From positions 124,001-188,000 of the forward strand of contig NZ_BCVP01000007.1 in assembly GCF_001591805.1 (NCBI RefSeq): a stretch of DNA of 64,000 bases, written 5' to 3'. Below, piece by piece: positions 17,579 through 26,822 of the stretch (position 1 is the stretch's first letter; each line of letters opens with the position of its first letter). The notes under the pieces were generated by a model that was not told the origin of the DNA, ran no database searches, and was given only the letters and a program-made list of their open reading frames with translations. The position numbers and the translations under genes are program-made. The DNA is from Neobacillus novalis NBRC 102450. Lineage in GTDB: Bacteria; Bacillota; Bacilli; Bacillales; Cytobacillaceae.

Positions 17579-18589
17579 TTATTCCGCATATAAATACATG
17601 AGACGGGGTGAATTAGGCTTGGAAAGGATTTTCATTAGTCCCGCCATTTCAGCATTCTCACCGAGCCATTTATTTGTCTGCATTTTAAATAATGAGCCAA
17701 ACCCAAAATCCTCCGAATAACGGACCACCTTCGCGCCTTTCAGCTTCTCGTCTTTTTTCATGCGCGCAATAACATCATCTAAGTAGCCATAATCATCGAT
17801 GAGTTTTAAATCCTTCGCCTGACGGCCATCATAAACACGGCCATCCGCAATTTTTTTGACGTTATCTACCGTTAGATGGCGGCCTTCTGCAATTACTTTG
17901 ACAAATCCTTCATACGAGTTATCAATCATTTTTTGTAAAATTTGTCGTTCTTCATCTGTCATTTTTCTCGTCGGGCTCATGATGTCTTTATAAGGTCCGC
18001 TTTTAATCGTAACAAAATCGACGCCGTATTTATCTGCCAAGCCTTTGTAATTATATCCTTCCATAATGACCCCAAGAGATCCTGTTAATGTTTCAGGGCT
18101 GGCAAAGATTTTCTTCGCTGCAGTTGAAATATAGTAACCCCCTGAGGCAGCCATCGAACCCATGGAAATATAAACAGGCTTTTTCGTATCCTTTTGAATT
18201 TCCTTTAATTTATCATGAATTTCTGCACTTTCCACAACTCCGCCACCGGGAGAATTGACTCGGATAACGACACCTTTAACAGTATCATCGTCTTTAATAT
18301 AGTTCAGCTTTTTCATAAAATCCTGATGATTGTAACCGGAGCTTTGCAAAAATGAGCCTGCATCACCTGTGTCCTGGATGACTCCATCAACATCGAGAAC
18401 GACGATTTTCTTTAATTCACTGCCCTTTTTGACCACTTCTTCTGTAAAGGGCTGATCTGTTGTCTTCATGAAATCGGTGAAATCCGTTTCAATCCCCTTA
18501 AAGGCAACCGCAGACAAAACATTAATCAAAATCGAAACAAAAAATAATGCTGCCGCTATCCCAAGAGCGGCCCAGCGTTTTCCATTCAT
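17579..18589 (-). CDS. sppA: Signal peptide peptidase SppA
   Basis: A 336-residue S49 membrane serine protease that degrades remnant signal peptides. It has an N-terminal membrane helix (about 5-29) and the Ser-Lys dyad: S149 in [11 protein letters not shown] and K201 in KSGPYKDIM. The length matches B. subtilis SppA. The ATG at 18589 ([10 protein letters not shown]) follows AAGGGGG. The upstream in-frame start at 18628 would include that ribosome site in the coding sequence. Divergent from nadK2. Confidence 0.94.
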   Translation of the reverse strand: MNGKRWAALGIAAALFFVSILINVLSAVAFKGIETDFTDFMKTTDQPFTEEVVKKGSELKKIVVLDVDGVIQDTGDAGSFLQSSGYNHQDFMKKLNYIKDDDTVKGVVIRVNSPGGGVVESAEIHDKLKEIQKDTKKPVYISMGSMAASGGYYISTAAKKIFASPETLTGSLGVIMEGYNYKGLADKYGVDFVTIKSGPYKDIMSPTRKMTDEERQILQKMIDNSYEGFVKVIAEGRHLTVDNVKKIADGRVYDGRQAKDLKLIDDYGYLDDVIARMKKDEKLKGAKVVRYSEDFGFGSLFKMQTNKWLGENAEMAGLMKILSKPNSPRLMYLYAE

Positions 18590-18751
18590 ATGTATTCCCC
18601 CTTTTTCTCCGTCTAAAATTAACATCATTCATTTCATATTGTTTCAAAAAAGTGCTAAACTAATTTCAGACTATCACTATTTTAGCAAAGTTATTTCTGG
18701 TATGGTTAAAAAAGTGGGATTTACTCTATCATTTTACAGGGGGTACATAAT

Positions 18752-19555
18752 ATGGATATGCGTCGAAATATTTATTTTTATCATAAGCGTGATGCGGATT
18801 TGCTGGAAAAGGCTGCTCCTCTTTTCGAAATTGCAGAACGCTATGACTTTACTATTGTTTCTGATTATCGTAAGGCCAATATCATTGCTAGTATTGGTGA
18901 TGACGGAACATTCCTCCAAGCTGTTAGAATGACTGGTTTCCGCGATGATTGCCTTTACGTGGGGATTGCAACAGGAAATAGTTTAAGCATGTATTGCGAT
19001 TTTCTCCTCAGCGATACCTCGAAGATGATTGAAACGGTTACATCAAGCGAACGTACGGAGGTCCGCCGCTATCCGACAATTGAAGTTTCTGTTGACGGTC
19101 AGGGTACGTTTTCGTGTTTAAACGATTTCAGTATCCGCTCGTCCGTAATTAAAACACTTGTCATTGATGTATTTGTCGACCAGCTCCATTTAGAAACATT
19201 CCGTGGTGACGGCCTCGTCATTGCTACGCCGACTGGGAGTACCGCATATAATAAATCAGTAAACGGCTCCATTGTCGACCCGCTCCTCTCCTGTATGCAG
19301 GTTAGCGAGGTTGCATCGGTCAACAACAACGTTTACCGGACACTTGGCACGTCCTTTATAGTCGGAAGAGAACGGACACTCACACTTAAGGTGATATCAG
19401 ATGATAACGACCAACCTACAATGGGTATGGATAATGAAGCACTAAGCATCCGCAGTGTTGATAAAATCAACATAAAAATTAGTGATAAAAAAATAAAAAC
19501 GTTAAAACTAAAGGATAATTCTTTTTGGGATAAAGTTAAGAGAACGTTCCTGTAA
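18752..19555 (+). CDS. NAD kinase (NadK2/YtdI type)
   Basis: A 267-residue ATP-NAD kinase making NADP. It aligns along its length with the second B. subtilis NAD kinase, including FRGDGLVIATPTGSTAYNKS and the C-terminal KLKDNSFWDKVKRTFL. The N-terminal glycine motif usually written GGDGT reads G49-D-D-G-T53 here, a single G-to-D change, with the catalytic aspartate (D51) kept. The following segment ATGNSLSMYCDF also departs from the expected STTGKAHLY. The second signature is LNDFSIRS. Activity could be altered. GGGGG precedes the ATG. Confidence 0.92.
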   Translation: MDMRRNIYFYHKRDADLLEKAAPLFEIAERYDFTIVSDYRKANIIASIGDDGTFLQAVRMTGFRDDCLYVGIATGNSLSMYCDFLLSDTSKMIETVTSSERTEVRRYPTIEVSVDGQGTFSCLNDFSIRSSVIKTLVIDVFVDQLHLETFRGDGLVIATPTGSTAYNKSVNGSIVDPLLSCMQVSEVASVNNNVYRTLGTSFIVGRERTLTLKVISDDNDQPTMGMDNEALSIRSVDKINIKISDKKIKTLKLKDNSFWDKVKRTFL

Positions 19556-19562
19556 AAGGAAA

Positions 19563-19591
19563 AACCTTATCCGGCTTCTTAGGATAAGGTT
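19563..19591. terminator. Bidirectional terminator, nadK2 / rarD
   Basis: AACCTTATCC (19563-19572) pairs with GGATAAGGTT (19582-19591), with A/T runs on both sides. Confidence 0.9.
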
Positions 19592-19597
19592 TTTTAT

Positions 19598-20530
19598 TTA
19601 CATACTGGCACGTTTTTCTTTTTGCCATTTTAATTCTTTTTTAGTCAATAGTTTTGTTTTTGAAAGAGAATAGATTGCCAATGCCGTCCAAATGAACGTA
19701 AACGATAACAGCTGTATTTTTGAAAAATGTTCATGATAAACAAGTACACCTAAAAGTAATGTTAAGGTTGGGGCAATATATTGCAGGAATCCCAGTAATG
19801 ATAAGGGAATTTTCTGCGCTCCTTTTGCAAAATAGAGAAGCGGCACGGCTGTCGCTGCACCGGCACCAATTAATAGCCAATCCGTTCCTGCACCAGCCGT
19901 TAAAAAAGAACTTGAACCGTTAACGAAAAGGAAAAGCATATATATTGCTGCGAACGGCGTCACGACAAGTGTTTCTAATGTTAAGCCAACTGAGGAATCC
20001 ACATTGATTAACTTCTTTGCCAACCCGTATAAACCAAAGGAAAGAGCGAGAATAATCGCAATCCAAGGAAACTCACCATGGGAAAAGGTAATAATCAATA
20101 CTCCGACAGCTGCTAAAATGAACGATAAGTACTGGTAAAAGCTTGATTTCTCCTTTAGAACAATCATTCCTAATAAGATACTGACAAGTGGATTCATATA
20201 ATAGCCAAGACTTGCCTCAATCATATGACCATTATTTACCGCCCAAATATAGGTAAACCAATTCGCGCTAATAAGAAGGGAGGCAAGTGTCAGGGCATAA
20301 AGCTGTTTTTTGTTTTGCGCAAAGCCTTTAATCGTTCGTAAACATAATTCCCCTTTTTTCGTTAAAAATAAAATGACCACCATAAACACGAACGACCAAA
20401 AAATGCGGTTTGCGAGGATTTCTTTTGCCTCAACATTGTTTAATAACTTCCAATAGATTGGCAATAATCCCCATAGTAAATAGGAAAAGCCGGCATGAAT
20501 AGCCCCAACCTGTGTTTCATTTTTTTTCAT
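19598..20530 (-). CDS. rarD: RarD family EamA-type transporter
   Basis: A 310-residue drug/metabolite-superfamily permease with ten predicted membrane helices and two EamA halves. It opens with GAIHAGFSYLLWGLLPIYWKL, the RarD signature, and has AKEILANRIFWSF in the first half and GFLQYIAPTLTLLLGV in the second. The substrate is unknown. The ribosome site is weak (GGGGACAG). It lies alone between nadK2 and ytcJ. Confidence 0.9.
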   Translation of the reverse strand: MKKNETQVGAIHAGFSYLLWGLLPIYWKLLNNVEAKEILANRIFWSFVFMVVILFLTKKGELCLRTIKGFAQNKKQLYALTLASLLISANWFTYIWAVNNGHMIEASLGYYMNPLVSILLGMIVLKEKSSFYQYLSFILAAVGVLIITFSHGEFPWIAIILALSFGLYGLAKKLINVDSSVGLTLETLVVTPFAAIYMLFLFVNGSSSFLTAGAGTDWLLIGAGAATAVPLLYFAKGAQKIPLSLLGFLQYIAPTLTLLLGVLVYHEHFSKIQLLSFTFIWTALAIYSLSKTKLLTKKELKWQKEKRASM

Positions 20531-20619
20531 CTGTCCCCGAGCCCCTATTCTTTCTAGTTTCGAAATAATTTCTATTATAACGCGAAACAGTTTAATTAGG
20601 GGATTTATTTGTTTCCAGG

Positions 20620-22218
20620 TTACTCTTTTTTATAAACAATATCTCCGCCAATGACCGTCAATACAGCATTAACGGTAGGGAAACTGGATGGAGGAAGTTT
20701 AAAAATATCTTGTTCCAGCACGGTAAAGTCCGCCAAAAATCCTTCCTTAATCATTCCACGGTCCTCCTCATGACAGGCTGCATACGCACTGCCTTTCGTG
20801 AATAAACTGACCGCTTCATACACACTTAAAGCCTGTTCTTCACCATAGACCATTCCTTCAGGGTCATTCCTATTTGTCCTTGTTACCGCAGCATGGATAC
20901 CAAACATCGGATTAGGCAGCTCAATTGGGGAATCAGATCCCCCTGCACAGTGAAGACCTTCTTTCAATAATGTCTTCCATGCGTAGCAATACTTTATTCT
21001 CTCTTCTCCGACCCTCTCGATGACCCACGGAAAGTCCGATGCCATGAATACGGGTTGGATATCAAGGACAACTGGGAGTTTTTTCGCCCTTTCAATAAGG
21101 TCTTGCCGTAAAATTTGGGCATGTATCTGCCTGTCCCGGCCGGGTCCAATTAGTGGATGTGCTTCAATCGCGTTAAGGACATATTCAAATCCTAAATCAC
21201 CAATGGCGTGAATTGCTACTGGGAGGCTATTTTCACGTGCCTTGGCGACTAGGGCATTTAATTCTTCCTGACTAAAAATGGCCACCCCATTTGTCTCTGG
21301 TGCATCATTGTAGGGGCGGCTTAAAAGTGCTGTTCTTCCGCCAATCGAGCCATCAGCAAATATTTTCATCGCACCGAATTCAATCCATTCGTTACCCGAT
21401 AAAAAGCCTGATCCTATGGAAGCCACATCATCAATGACCTCATGATGAACAAGTAAGTGAGCTCTGAACCTCAGCCCCTCCTCTTCGATTACCTTTTTAA
21501 ACGTTTTGTATGTACGATGGAACCCGCCATAATAGTTTAAATCCTCCGTGTGGACACCGGTAATGCCTAGGCGATATAAATCTTTAATGGCAGATCTCAT
21601 TGATTTTTGCAAATATTCTTCTGAAACAATCGGGATCGCCGCTTGAATAAATTCTTGGGCTTTATCCTTCAGCAGACCTGTTAATCTCCCTTCGATATCT
21701 TTTTCAATCACCCCGCCTGCAGGACACACAGTTTCTTCTGAAATCCCAGCGGTTGCAAGCGCTTTTGAATTAACAACCATTGCATGGCGGCAGACCCGCT
21801 TCAGCATGACTGGATTATCTTGAGCAATTTCATCCAATTCCTGTCGATGAATCAGTTCTTTTCGCGCCCAGCGGTTTTCATTCCAGCCTTCGCCAATAAT
21901 CCATTCACCCGGTTTCACATCCGCGGCAAATTCTCGAACTGCAGCAAGGACCTCTTCTTTCGAATTCAATCCTGAAAGATCAAGCCGGATTAGCTTTTCT
22001 CCATGGCCAATTAAATGAATATGGCTATCAACAAATCCTGGAAACATCGTCGCGCCTTTCAGGTCGACCCGTTCCGAAATCGTTCCGTTAAAAATTTCTT
22101 CTAATTTTGCTTTTTCCCCCGTTTTAATAATTCGGTCTCCTTCTGTATAAACAGCCTCAACCATTTCCGTTTCCGTTTCAAGTGTATAAATCGTTCCGCC
22201 ATACCACAATTTCCCCAT
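20620..22218 (-). CDS. ytcJ: Amidohydrolase family protein YtcJ
   Basis: A 532-residue TIM-barrel metal-dependent hydrolase of the YtcJ-like (formamidase/amidohydrolase 3) group. The metal motif FVDSHIHLIGHG sits near residues 62-73. Further ligand candidates are AIHAIGD, QIHAQIL and AGGSDSPIELPNP. A C-terminal beta-sandwich holds the conserved EGFLADFTVLEQDIF. The substrate is not known. GAAGGAG precedes the ATG. Just downstream of ytcI on the same strand, with about 70 bases between them. Confidence 0.92.
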   Translation of the reverse strand: MGKLWYGGTIYTLETETEMVEAVYTEGDRIIKTGEKAKLEEIFNGTISERVDLKGATMFPGFVDSHIHLIGHGEKLIRLDLSGLNSKEEVLAAVREFAADVKPGEWIIGEGWNENRWARKELIHRQELDEIAQDNPVMLKRVCRHAMVVNSKALATAGISEETVCPAGGVIEKDIEGRLTGLLKDKAQEFIQAAIPIVSEEYLQKSMRSAIKDLYRLGITGVHTEDLNYYGGFHRTYKTFKKVIEEEGLRFRAHLLVHHEVIDDVASIGSGFLSGNEWIEFGAMKIFADGSIGGRTALLSRPYNDAPETNGVAIFSQEELNALVAKARENSLPVAIHAIGDLGFEYVLNAIEAHPLIGPGRDRQIHAQILRQDLIERAKKLPVVLDIQPVFMASDFPWVIERVGEERIKYCYAWKTLLKEGLHCAGGSDSPIELPNPMFGIHAAVTRTNRNDPEGMVYGEEQALSVYEAVSLFTKGSAYAACHEEDRGMIKEGFLADFTVLEQDIFKLPPSSFPTVNAVLTVIGGDIVYKKE

Positions 22219-22251
22219 TTTTCATTCTCCTTCGGAATATAAAGTTAAGAA

Positions 22252-22272
22252 GCAGACGGTAAAACCGCCTGC
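22252..22272 (-). terminator. Possible terminator after ytcI
   Basis: GCAGACGG (22252-22259) pairs with CCGCCTGC (22265-22272) with one mismatch. The T-tract is poor, so read-through into ytcJ is likely. Confidence 0.45.
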
Positions 22273-22285
22273 CTTCATTTTAAAA

Positions 22286-23872
22286 TTATACTTGTTTCGC
22301 AGATTGCATTTCTTTTTGCCGCAGTTCAATCCGGCGAATTTTCCCTGAGGTTGTTTTTGGAAGCTCGGTCAAATACTCGATTTTTCTTGGGTACTTATAT
22401 GGTGCTGTAAGGGCTTTGACATGCTCCTGCAGGTTTTTCGTTAAGTCAGGATCATTGGAGTCGACTTCCTCCTTTAGGACCACAAAAGCTTTAACAATAA
22501 AGCCGCGGACTTCATCAGGGCTTGCCACCACCGCACATTCTTTTACAAATGGATGTTTAACTAATGCATCCTCTACTTCAAACGGTCCAATCGTGTAGCC
22601 GGAGCTGATAATAATATCATCACCGCGGCCTTCGAACCAGAAATAGCCATCCTCATCCATCTTGGCTTTATCGCCAGTCACATAATAATCACCGCGGAAC
22701 TGCATGGCCGTTCTTTCCGGGTCCTTATAATAGTTTTTGAATAAAGCTGGTGTTTCCACATGGACGGCAATATCGCCCACTTCACCGACGGCACAAACCT
22801 GACCTTCTTCGTTAATTATTTCTACTCTGTTCCCAGGTGTCGGTTTGCCCATTGAACCCGATTTCAATTCCATCCCTTTTGTTACACCGACAAGTAAGGT
22901 ATTTTCTGTCTGCCCATAGCCGTCACGGACATCGATATGAAAATACTTCCTAAATATATCAATCACTTCACGATTAAGCGGTTCACCTGCGGATACCGCG
23001 CTATGCAGGTTTGGTAATTGATATTCATCCAAGTTGTCGACTTTTGCCATTAACCGGTATTCCGTAGGCGTACAGCAGAGGACGTTGACATCGTATTTTT
23101 GGAGCAGGCTTAAATACTTTTTCGGGTCAAATTTTCCGTTGTAGACTAAGCCCGTACCTCCCGAGCCAAGTACGGACAAGAATGGACTCCAAATCCATTT
23201 TTGCCACCCGGGACCGGCTGTTGCCCAAACCGTATCTCCGTCTTCAATACAAAGCCATTTAGGTGCCGCTGTTTTTAAATGCGCAAAGGCCCAGCCATGT
23301 GTGTGGACAACACCTTTAGGATTTCCCGTTGTTCCTGATGTATAGGATAAAAAGGCCATATCATCCCTAAGCGTATCAGCGATCGTGAATTTGGTACTAG
23401 CTTTTTCCATTTCAGCATCAAGATGGATCCAGCCTTTTTCTTCTGCCCCAATCGTAAATTTAACCAGAGGTTGTATTTCGGTAATATGTGCAAATTGATC
23501 AACGTATGGATAATAACTTATTACTGCTTTAACATCACCATGAGTTATCCGGTACTGTAAATCTTTTTCTCTTAACATTTCTGAGCTTGGAATCACTATC
23601 ATTCCTGCTTTTAAGGCTGCCAAATAAACGACATATGCTTCAATAAGACGCGGAACAATAATAAGAACGACATCGCCCTTTTTTAAACCATTTTGGGAGA
23701 AAACATTTCCCGCTTGGTTTACCTGCTTCATTAGATACTCATATGTAACTTGTTTTGTTTCACCTGCTTCATTTTCCCATTTCAATGCAACCCTTTTCGG
23801 ATCCTTAGCAAAACGCTCCATTTCTGAAACAAGATTATACTTTTCAGGTGCAATTAATTCTCCGCGTTTCAT
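22286..23872 (-). CDS. ytcI: Acyl-CoA synthetase, AMP-forming (YtcI-like)
   Basis: A 528-residue ANL-superfamily ligase of the acetyl/medium-chain acyl-CoA type. ATP-binding P-loop: LSYTSGTTGNPKGVVHTHG (about residues 162-180). Other motifs are RDGYGQTENTL, TGDKAKMDEDGYFWFEGR and the C-terminal lysine motif TTSGKIRRIEL. The acid substrate cannot be read from sequence. The ATG at 23872 (MKRGELIAPEKYN) is preceded by GAGGAGG. An in-frame start 15 bases upstream is inside that site. Confidence 0.92.
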   Translation of the reverse strand: MKRGELIAPEKYNLVSEMERFAKDPKRVALKWENEAGETKQVTYEYLMKQVNQAGNVFSQNGLKKGDVVLIIVPRLIEAYVVYLAALKAGMIVIPSSEMLREKDLQYRITHGDVKAVISYYPYVDQFAHITEIQPLVKFTIGAEEKGWIHLDAEMEKASTKFTIADTLRDDMAFLSYTSGTTGNPKGVVHTHGWAFAHLKTAAPKWLCIEDGDTVWATAGPGWQKWIWSPFLSVLGSGGTGLVYNGKFDPKKYLSLLQKYDVNVLCCTPTEYRLMAKVDNLDEYQLPNLHSAVSAGEPLNREVIDIFRKYFHIDVRDGYGQTENTLLVGVTKGMELKSGSMGKPTPGNRVEIINEEGQVCAVGEVGDIAVHVETPALFKNYYKDPERTAMQFRGDYYVTGDKAKMDEDGYFWFEGRGDDIIISSGYTIGPFEVEDALVKHPFVKECAVVASPDEVRGFIVKAFVVLKEEVDSNDPDLTKNLQEHVKALTAPYKYPRKIEYLTELPKTTSGKIRRIELRQKEMQSAKQV

Positions 23873-24009
23873 GGTTCTCCTCCTCAAATATTTCCTTTAG
23901 TTTAATTATACAGAATTAAATAAAAATTTTAAAATATGATTTAATTTTTATTTACTCCTAGTACCTGATGCTAATTATATACCTCTTTTTAAAAAACGAA
24001 AACAAAAAA

Positions 24010-24034
24010 GAGTGGGAGGAAACCCTCCACACTC
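24010..24034 (-). terminator. Terminator of the SASP gene
   Basis: GAGTGGGAGG (24010-24019) pairs with CCTCCACACTC (24024-24034) with a small bulge. A T-run follows on the minus strand. Confidence 0.8.
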
Positions 24035-24060
24035 TCTGTAGCCATTGTATTTATTTTTTA

Positions 24061-24261
24061 TTATCGAGAAAATCCGCCGCCTAATTGAGACTCAGCCATT
24101 TGAACTAAACGCTTTGTGATTTCACCACCAACTGAACCGTTAGCGCGTGAAGTAGTGTCTGCTCCAAGATTTACACCAAATTCGTTTGCAATTTCATATT
24201 TCATTTGGTCAAGAGCTTGTTCAACACCTGCAACTAATAATTGATTTGAATTGTTTGCCAT
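24061..24261 (-). CDS. Alpha/beta-type small acid-soluble spore protein
   Basis: 66 residues with both SASP signatures: the GPR protease site region [15 protein letters not shown] (about 22-36) and the C-terminal [16 protein letters not shown]. These proteins coat spore DNA, hold it in an A-like form and supply amino acids on germination. AAGGAGG precedes the ATG. A strong sigma-G promoter is directly upstream. Which of the ssp paralogues this is cannot be decided from the window, although the position matches B. subtilis sspA. Confidence 0.97.
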   Translation of the reverse strand: MANNSNQLLVAGVEQALDQMKYEIANEFGVNLGADTTSRANGSVGGEITKRLVQMAESQLGGGFSR

Positions 24262-24284
24262 GTGATATCACCTCCTTGTGAGTA

Positions 24285-24314
24285 TAGAATGTGTAGAATT
24301 GCCGAGCTTCATTC
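24285..24314 (-). promoter_or_regulatory. Sigma-G promoter of the SASP gene
   Basis: Minus strand: GAATG (24310-24314), an 18-base spacer and CATTCTA (24285-24291). This matches GHATR-N18-CATNHTA at all defined positions and implies forespore expression. Confidence 0.8.
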
Positions 24315-24361
24315 CATCTCACAACTGGTAATTGTTCACAAAAAGTTCAAAATTTACTTTT

Positions 24362-25567
24362 TTAAAATAATGCGTTAAATTCTGATTGCTTTTCGATATC
24401 CGGTTTAATCACAAGTGTTTCAATTTCCTGGACAGCTTCTTGAATCATTGGTTCAAAATCAAAAAAGCTTTCATAGTGATTAACTTTTTCCCTTTTAGGT
24501 TTTGTTTTTGGAGAGGCTGGAACAAAGATGGTACAGCAATCCTCAAATGGCCTGTTTGATATTTCCAGCGTATCAATGTCTTGCGCAACCTTAATGATAT
24601 CGGTCTTGTCCATTGTAATCAACGGACGCAAAACAGGCGTATTGGTCACTTCATTTATCGCATACATACTTTCAATTGTTTGACTGGCCACCTGCCCGAG
24701 ACTTTCACCAGTAATAATTGCAAGGCCTTCACGGTTCTTCCTAATTTCATCCGTGATTCTCAGCATCATTCTTCTTGTTGTTGTCATCGAATAATTTTCT
24801 GGGATTTGTTCGCGAATGGCTTGTTGAATAGCGGTAAAGGGTACAATGTGCAAAGTGATTGAACCATAAATCTCCGCCAGCTTCTTCGTTAAATCAATGA
24901 CCTTTTCCTTTGATCTTTCGCTGGTAAATGGTGGGCTGAAAAAATGAACGGCTTCAATCTCAACTCCCCGCTTCATTGCCATATAACCTGCAACCGGACT
25001 ATCAATACCGCCGGAAAGCATGAGCATTGCTTTGCCGCTTGATCCTATCGGAAGGCCGCCGGCACCCTGAATGGTTTCGCACGATAAATAAATGGCTTCC
25101 TTTCTGATCTCAACCCGCAAATTAATATTGGGATTTTTTACATCTACTTTTATACCGGATACATTCTTTAACAAATGTGCCCCGATCGTTTGATTGACAC
25201 CATCCGTATCCAGTTCATATGTTTTATCAGACCTTTTAGTGGTTACTTTAAATGTTTGCCCTTCCTTATAGAGGTTTTGAATTAATTGAAGTGCGGCCTG
25301 TTTTAATGATTCCACATCTCTAGCTACCTTTATTGCCGGACTGAAGGACTGAATCCCAAATATAGTCTGTAATTTTTCAATGATTTCTATCCCATTTTCT
25401 CCATTTAATAACACATACATCCGGTCACGGCTTGCCTCTACTTTTATTTTCGGAAAGGGGGCAAGAGCGATTTTTACACTTTTTCTTAACTTTTCCACAA
25501 ATTTATTGCGGTTTCTGCCTTTTGTTGATATTTCTCCATAGCGGATTAGTATACGGTCATAGTTCAT
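24362..25567 (-). CDS. thiI: tRNA 4-thiouridine synthetase ThiI
   Basis: A 401-residue enzyme that adenylates U8 of tRNA and transfers sulfur to make 4-thiouridine. The order is an N-terminal ferredoxin-like/THUMP region (about 1-165), then the PP-loop ATPase with MLMLSGGIDSPVAGYMAM (about 183-200) and ITGESLGQVASQT. There is no C-terminal rhodanese domain, as usual in Bacillus, so the sulfur comes directly from the partner desulfurase. Its ATG abuts the stop of that desulfurase gene (TAAATG). Confidence 0.96.
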   Translation of the reverse strand: MNYDRILIRYGEISTKGRNRNKFVEKLRKSVKIALAPFPKIKVEASRDRMYVLLNGENGIEIIEKLQTIFGIQSFSPAIKVARDVESLKQAALQLIQNLYKEGQTFKVTTKRSDKTYELDTDGVNQTIGAHLLKNVSGIKVDVKNPNINLRVEIRKEAIYLSCETIQGAGGLPIGSSGKAMLMLSGGIDSPVAGYMAMKRGVEIEAVHFFSPPFTSERSKEKVIDLTKKLAEIYGSITLHIVPFTAIQQAIREQIPENYSMTTTRRMMLRITDEIRKNREGLAIITGESLGQVASQTIESMYAINEVTNTPVLRPLITMDKTDIIKVAQDIDTLEISNRPFEDCCTIFVPASPKTKPKREKVNHYESFFDFEPMIQEAVQEIETLVIKPDIEKQSEFNALF

Positions 25568-26710
25568 TTAATTCATAACCTTTCGTAGTTGGTTTACCGT
25601 TTTTTCAATCGCCTCGATAACGGTCCCCGCCTCAGCTTCAGTATTATCAAAGGAAAGACTTATCCTGACGGCACTTTCAGCGGAACTTTCCGGGACACCC
25701 ATTTCGAGAAGTGTCTTACTTGGTGTTTTCTTCTTTGAAGAACAGGCACTAGTCGTCGAGACAAAGATCTCCCGCTGCTCAAGTGCATGGATAAATACCT
25801 CCGATTTCATTCCTTTAAGTGAAAAATTTAAAATATGCGGTGCTGCATTTTCAATTGGGGTATTTATCTTGATTCCTTCGATACCATTCAACCCTGTTCT
25901 TAGCATGCTCTGGATTTTCATCATTTTCGCGGTACCTGAATTACTTTTCGACATCGTTATTCTAAGCGCTTTTGCCAGCGCAACCGCTCCTGCCACATTT
26001 TCGGTGCCGCTCCGCATTTTCCGTTCTTGACTGCCTCCGGAAAATAATGGAGCAAGTCTTGCACCTTCACGAATAAACAAGGCACCTGTACCTTTTAATC
26101 CATGAAATTTATGCCCAGAAATAGAACAAAAATCTACTCTATTTTCAGTTAAAGACAAAGGAACTTTTCCAATGCCTTGAATTGCATCGACATGAAATAA
26201 AATCGCTGGGTATTCTTTTAGTATGTTTCCAACCTCTTCAATCGGCTGAACGGTTCCAACTTCATTGTTCACCTGCATAATCGAGATTAAGATGGTCTCT
26301 TTTCTGATTGCCTTTTCAACGTCAGCGGCTGAAATTCTTCCAGTCTTGTCAACAGGCAAATACGTTATTTCGAAGCCCTCCTGCTCAAGCTGCTCCATTG
26401 CCGCCCTAACCGATGGGTGCTCCACACTTGATGTAATCAAATGCCGGCCTCGATTCCTATTAACCGACGCAGCACCTTTTATCGCTAAATTATTCCCTTC
26501 AGTCCCGCCGGAGGTAAAATAAATCTCGGACGGTTTCACTTCCAGCAGCTTGGCTACTTGTTCCCTCGCCTGTGAAAGGAGCTTCTCGGCCTGTCCCCCT
26601 AAACCATGGAGTGAGGAGGGATTTCCAAAATATTCACTAGAAACCGTCATAAATGAATCTAATACCTCTTTATATGGTTTAGTCGTTGCACTATTATCGA
26701 AATAAATCAT
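25568..26710 (-). CDS. nifZ: Cysteine desulfurase NifZ, ThiI partner
   Basis: A 380-residue class V PLP enzyme that takes sulfur from cysteine as a persulfide. The PLP lysine is K201 in SISGHKFHGLKGTGA and the active cysteine C323 in VSTTSACSSKKK. MIYFDNSATTKPY opens the protein. The ATG at 26710 follows GGAGGAG. The upstream in-frame start at 26743 contains the site. Direct fusion to thiI in one transcript and the known B. subtilis NifZ-ThiI pair support tRNA thiolation as its job, rather than general Fe-S assembly. Confidence 0.94.
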   Translation of the reverse strand: MIYFDNSATTKPYKEVLDSFMTVSSEYFGNPSSLHGLGGQAEKLLSQAREQVAKLLEVKPSEIYFTSGGTEGNNLAIKGAASVNRNRGRHLITSSVEHPSVRAAMEQLEQEGFEITYLPVDKTGRISAADVEKAIRKETILISIMQVNNEVGTVQPIEEVGNILKEYPAILFHVDAIQGIGKVPLSLTENRVDFCSISGHKFHGLKGTGALFIREGARLAPLFSGGSQERKMRSGTENVAGAVALAKALRITMSKSNSGTAKMMKIQSMLRTGLNGIEGIKINTPIENAAPHILNFSLKGMKSEVFIHALEQREIFVSTTSACSSKKKTPSKTLLEMGVPESSAESAVRISLSFDNTEAEAGTVIEAIEKTVNQLRKVMN

Positions 26711-26784
26711 TTCTTCTCTCCTCCAACAAAAACGCACTTTCAAAAATAAATCTTATCATAAACTTGTAAGATTGAAAAAGTAAA

Positions 26785-26812
26785 GAAAACTCGCCGGCGA
26801 ACAGCGAGTTTC
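26785..26812 (-). terminator. Terminator of ezrA
   Basis: GAAAACTCGC (26785-26794) pairs with GCGAGTTTC (26804-26812). A T-rich tail follows on the minus strand. Confidence 0.78.
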
Positions 26813-26822
26813 CTTTTTGTTA

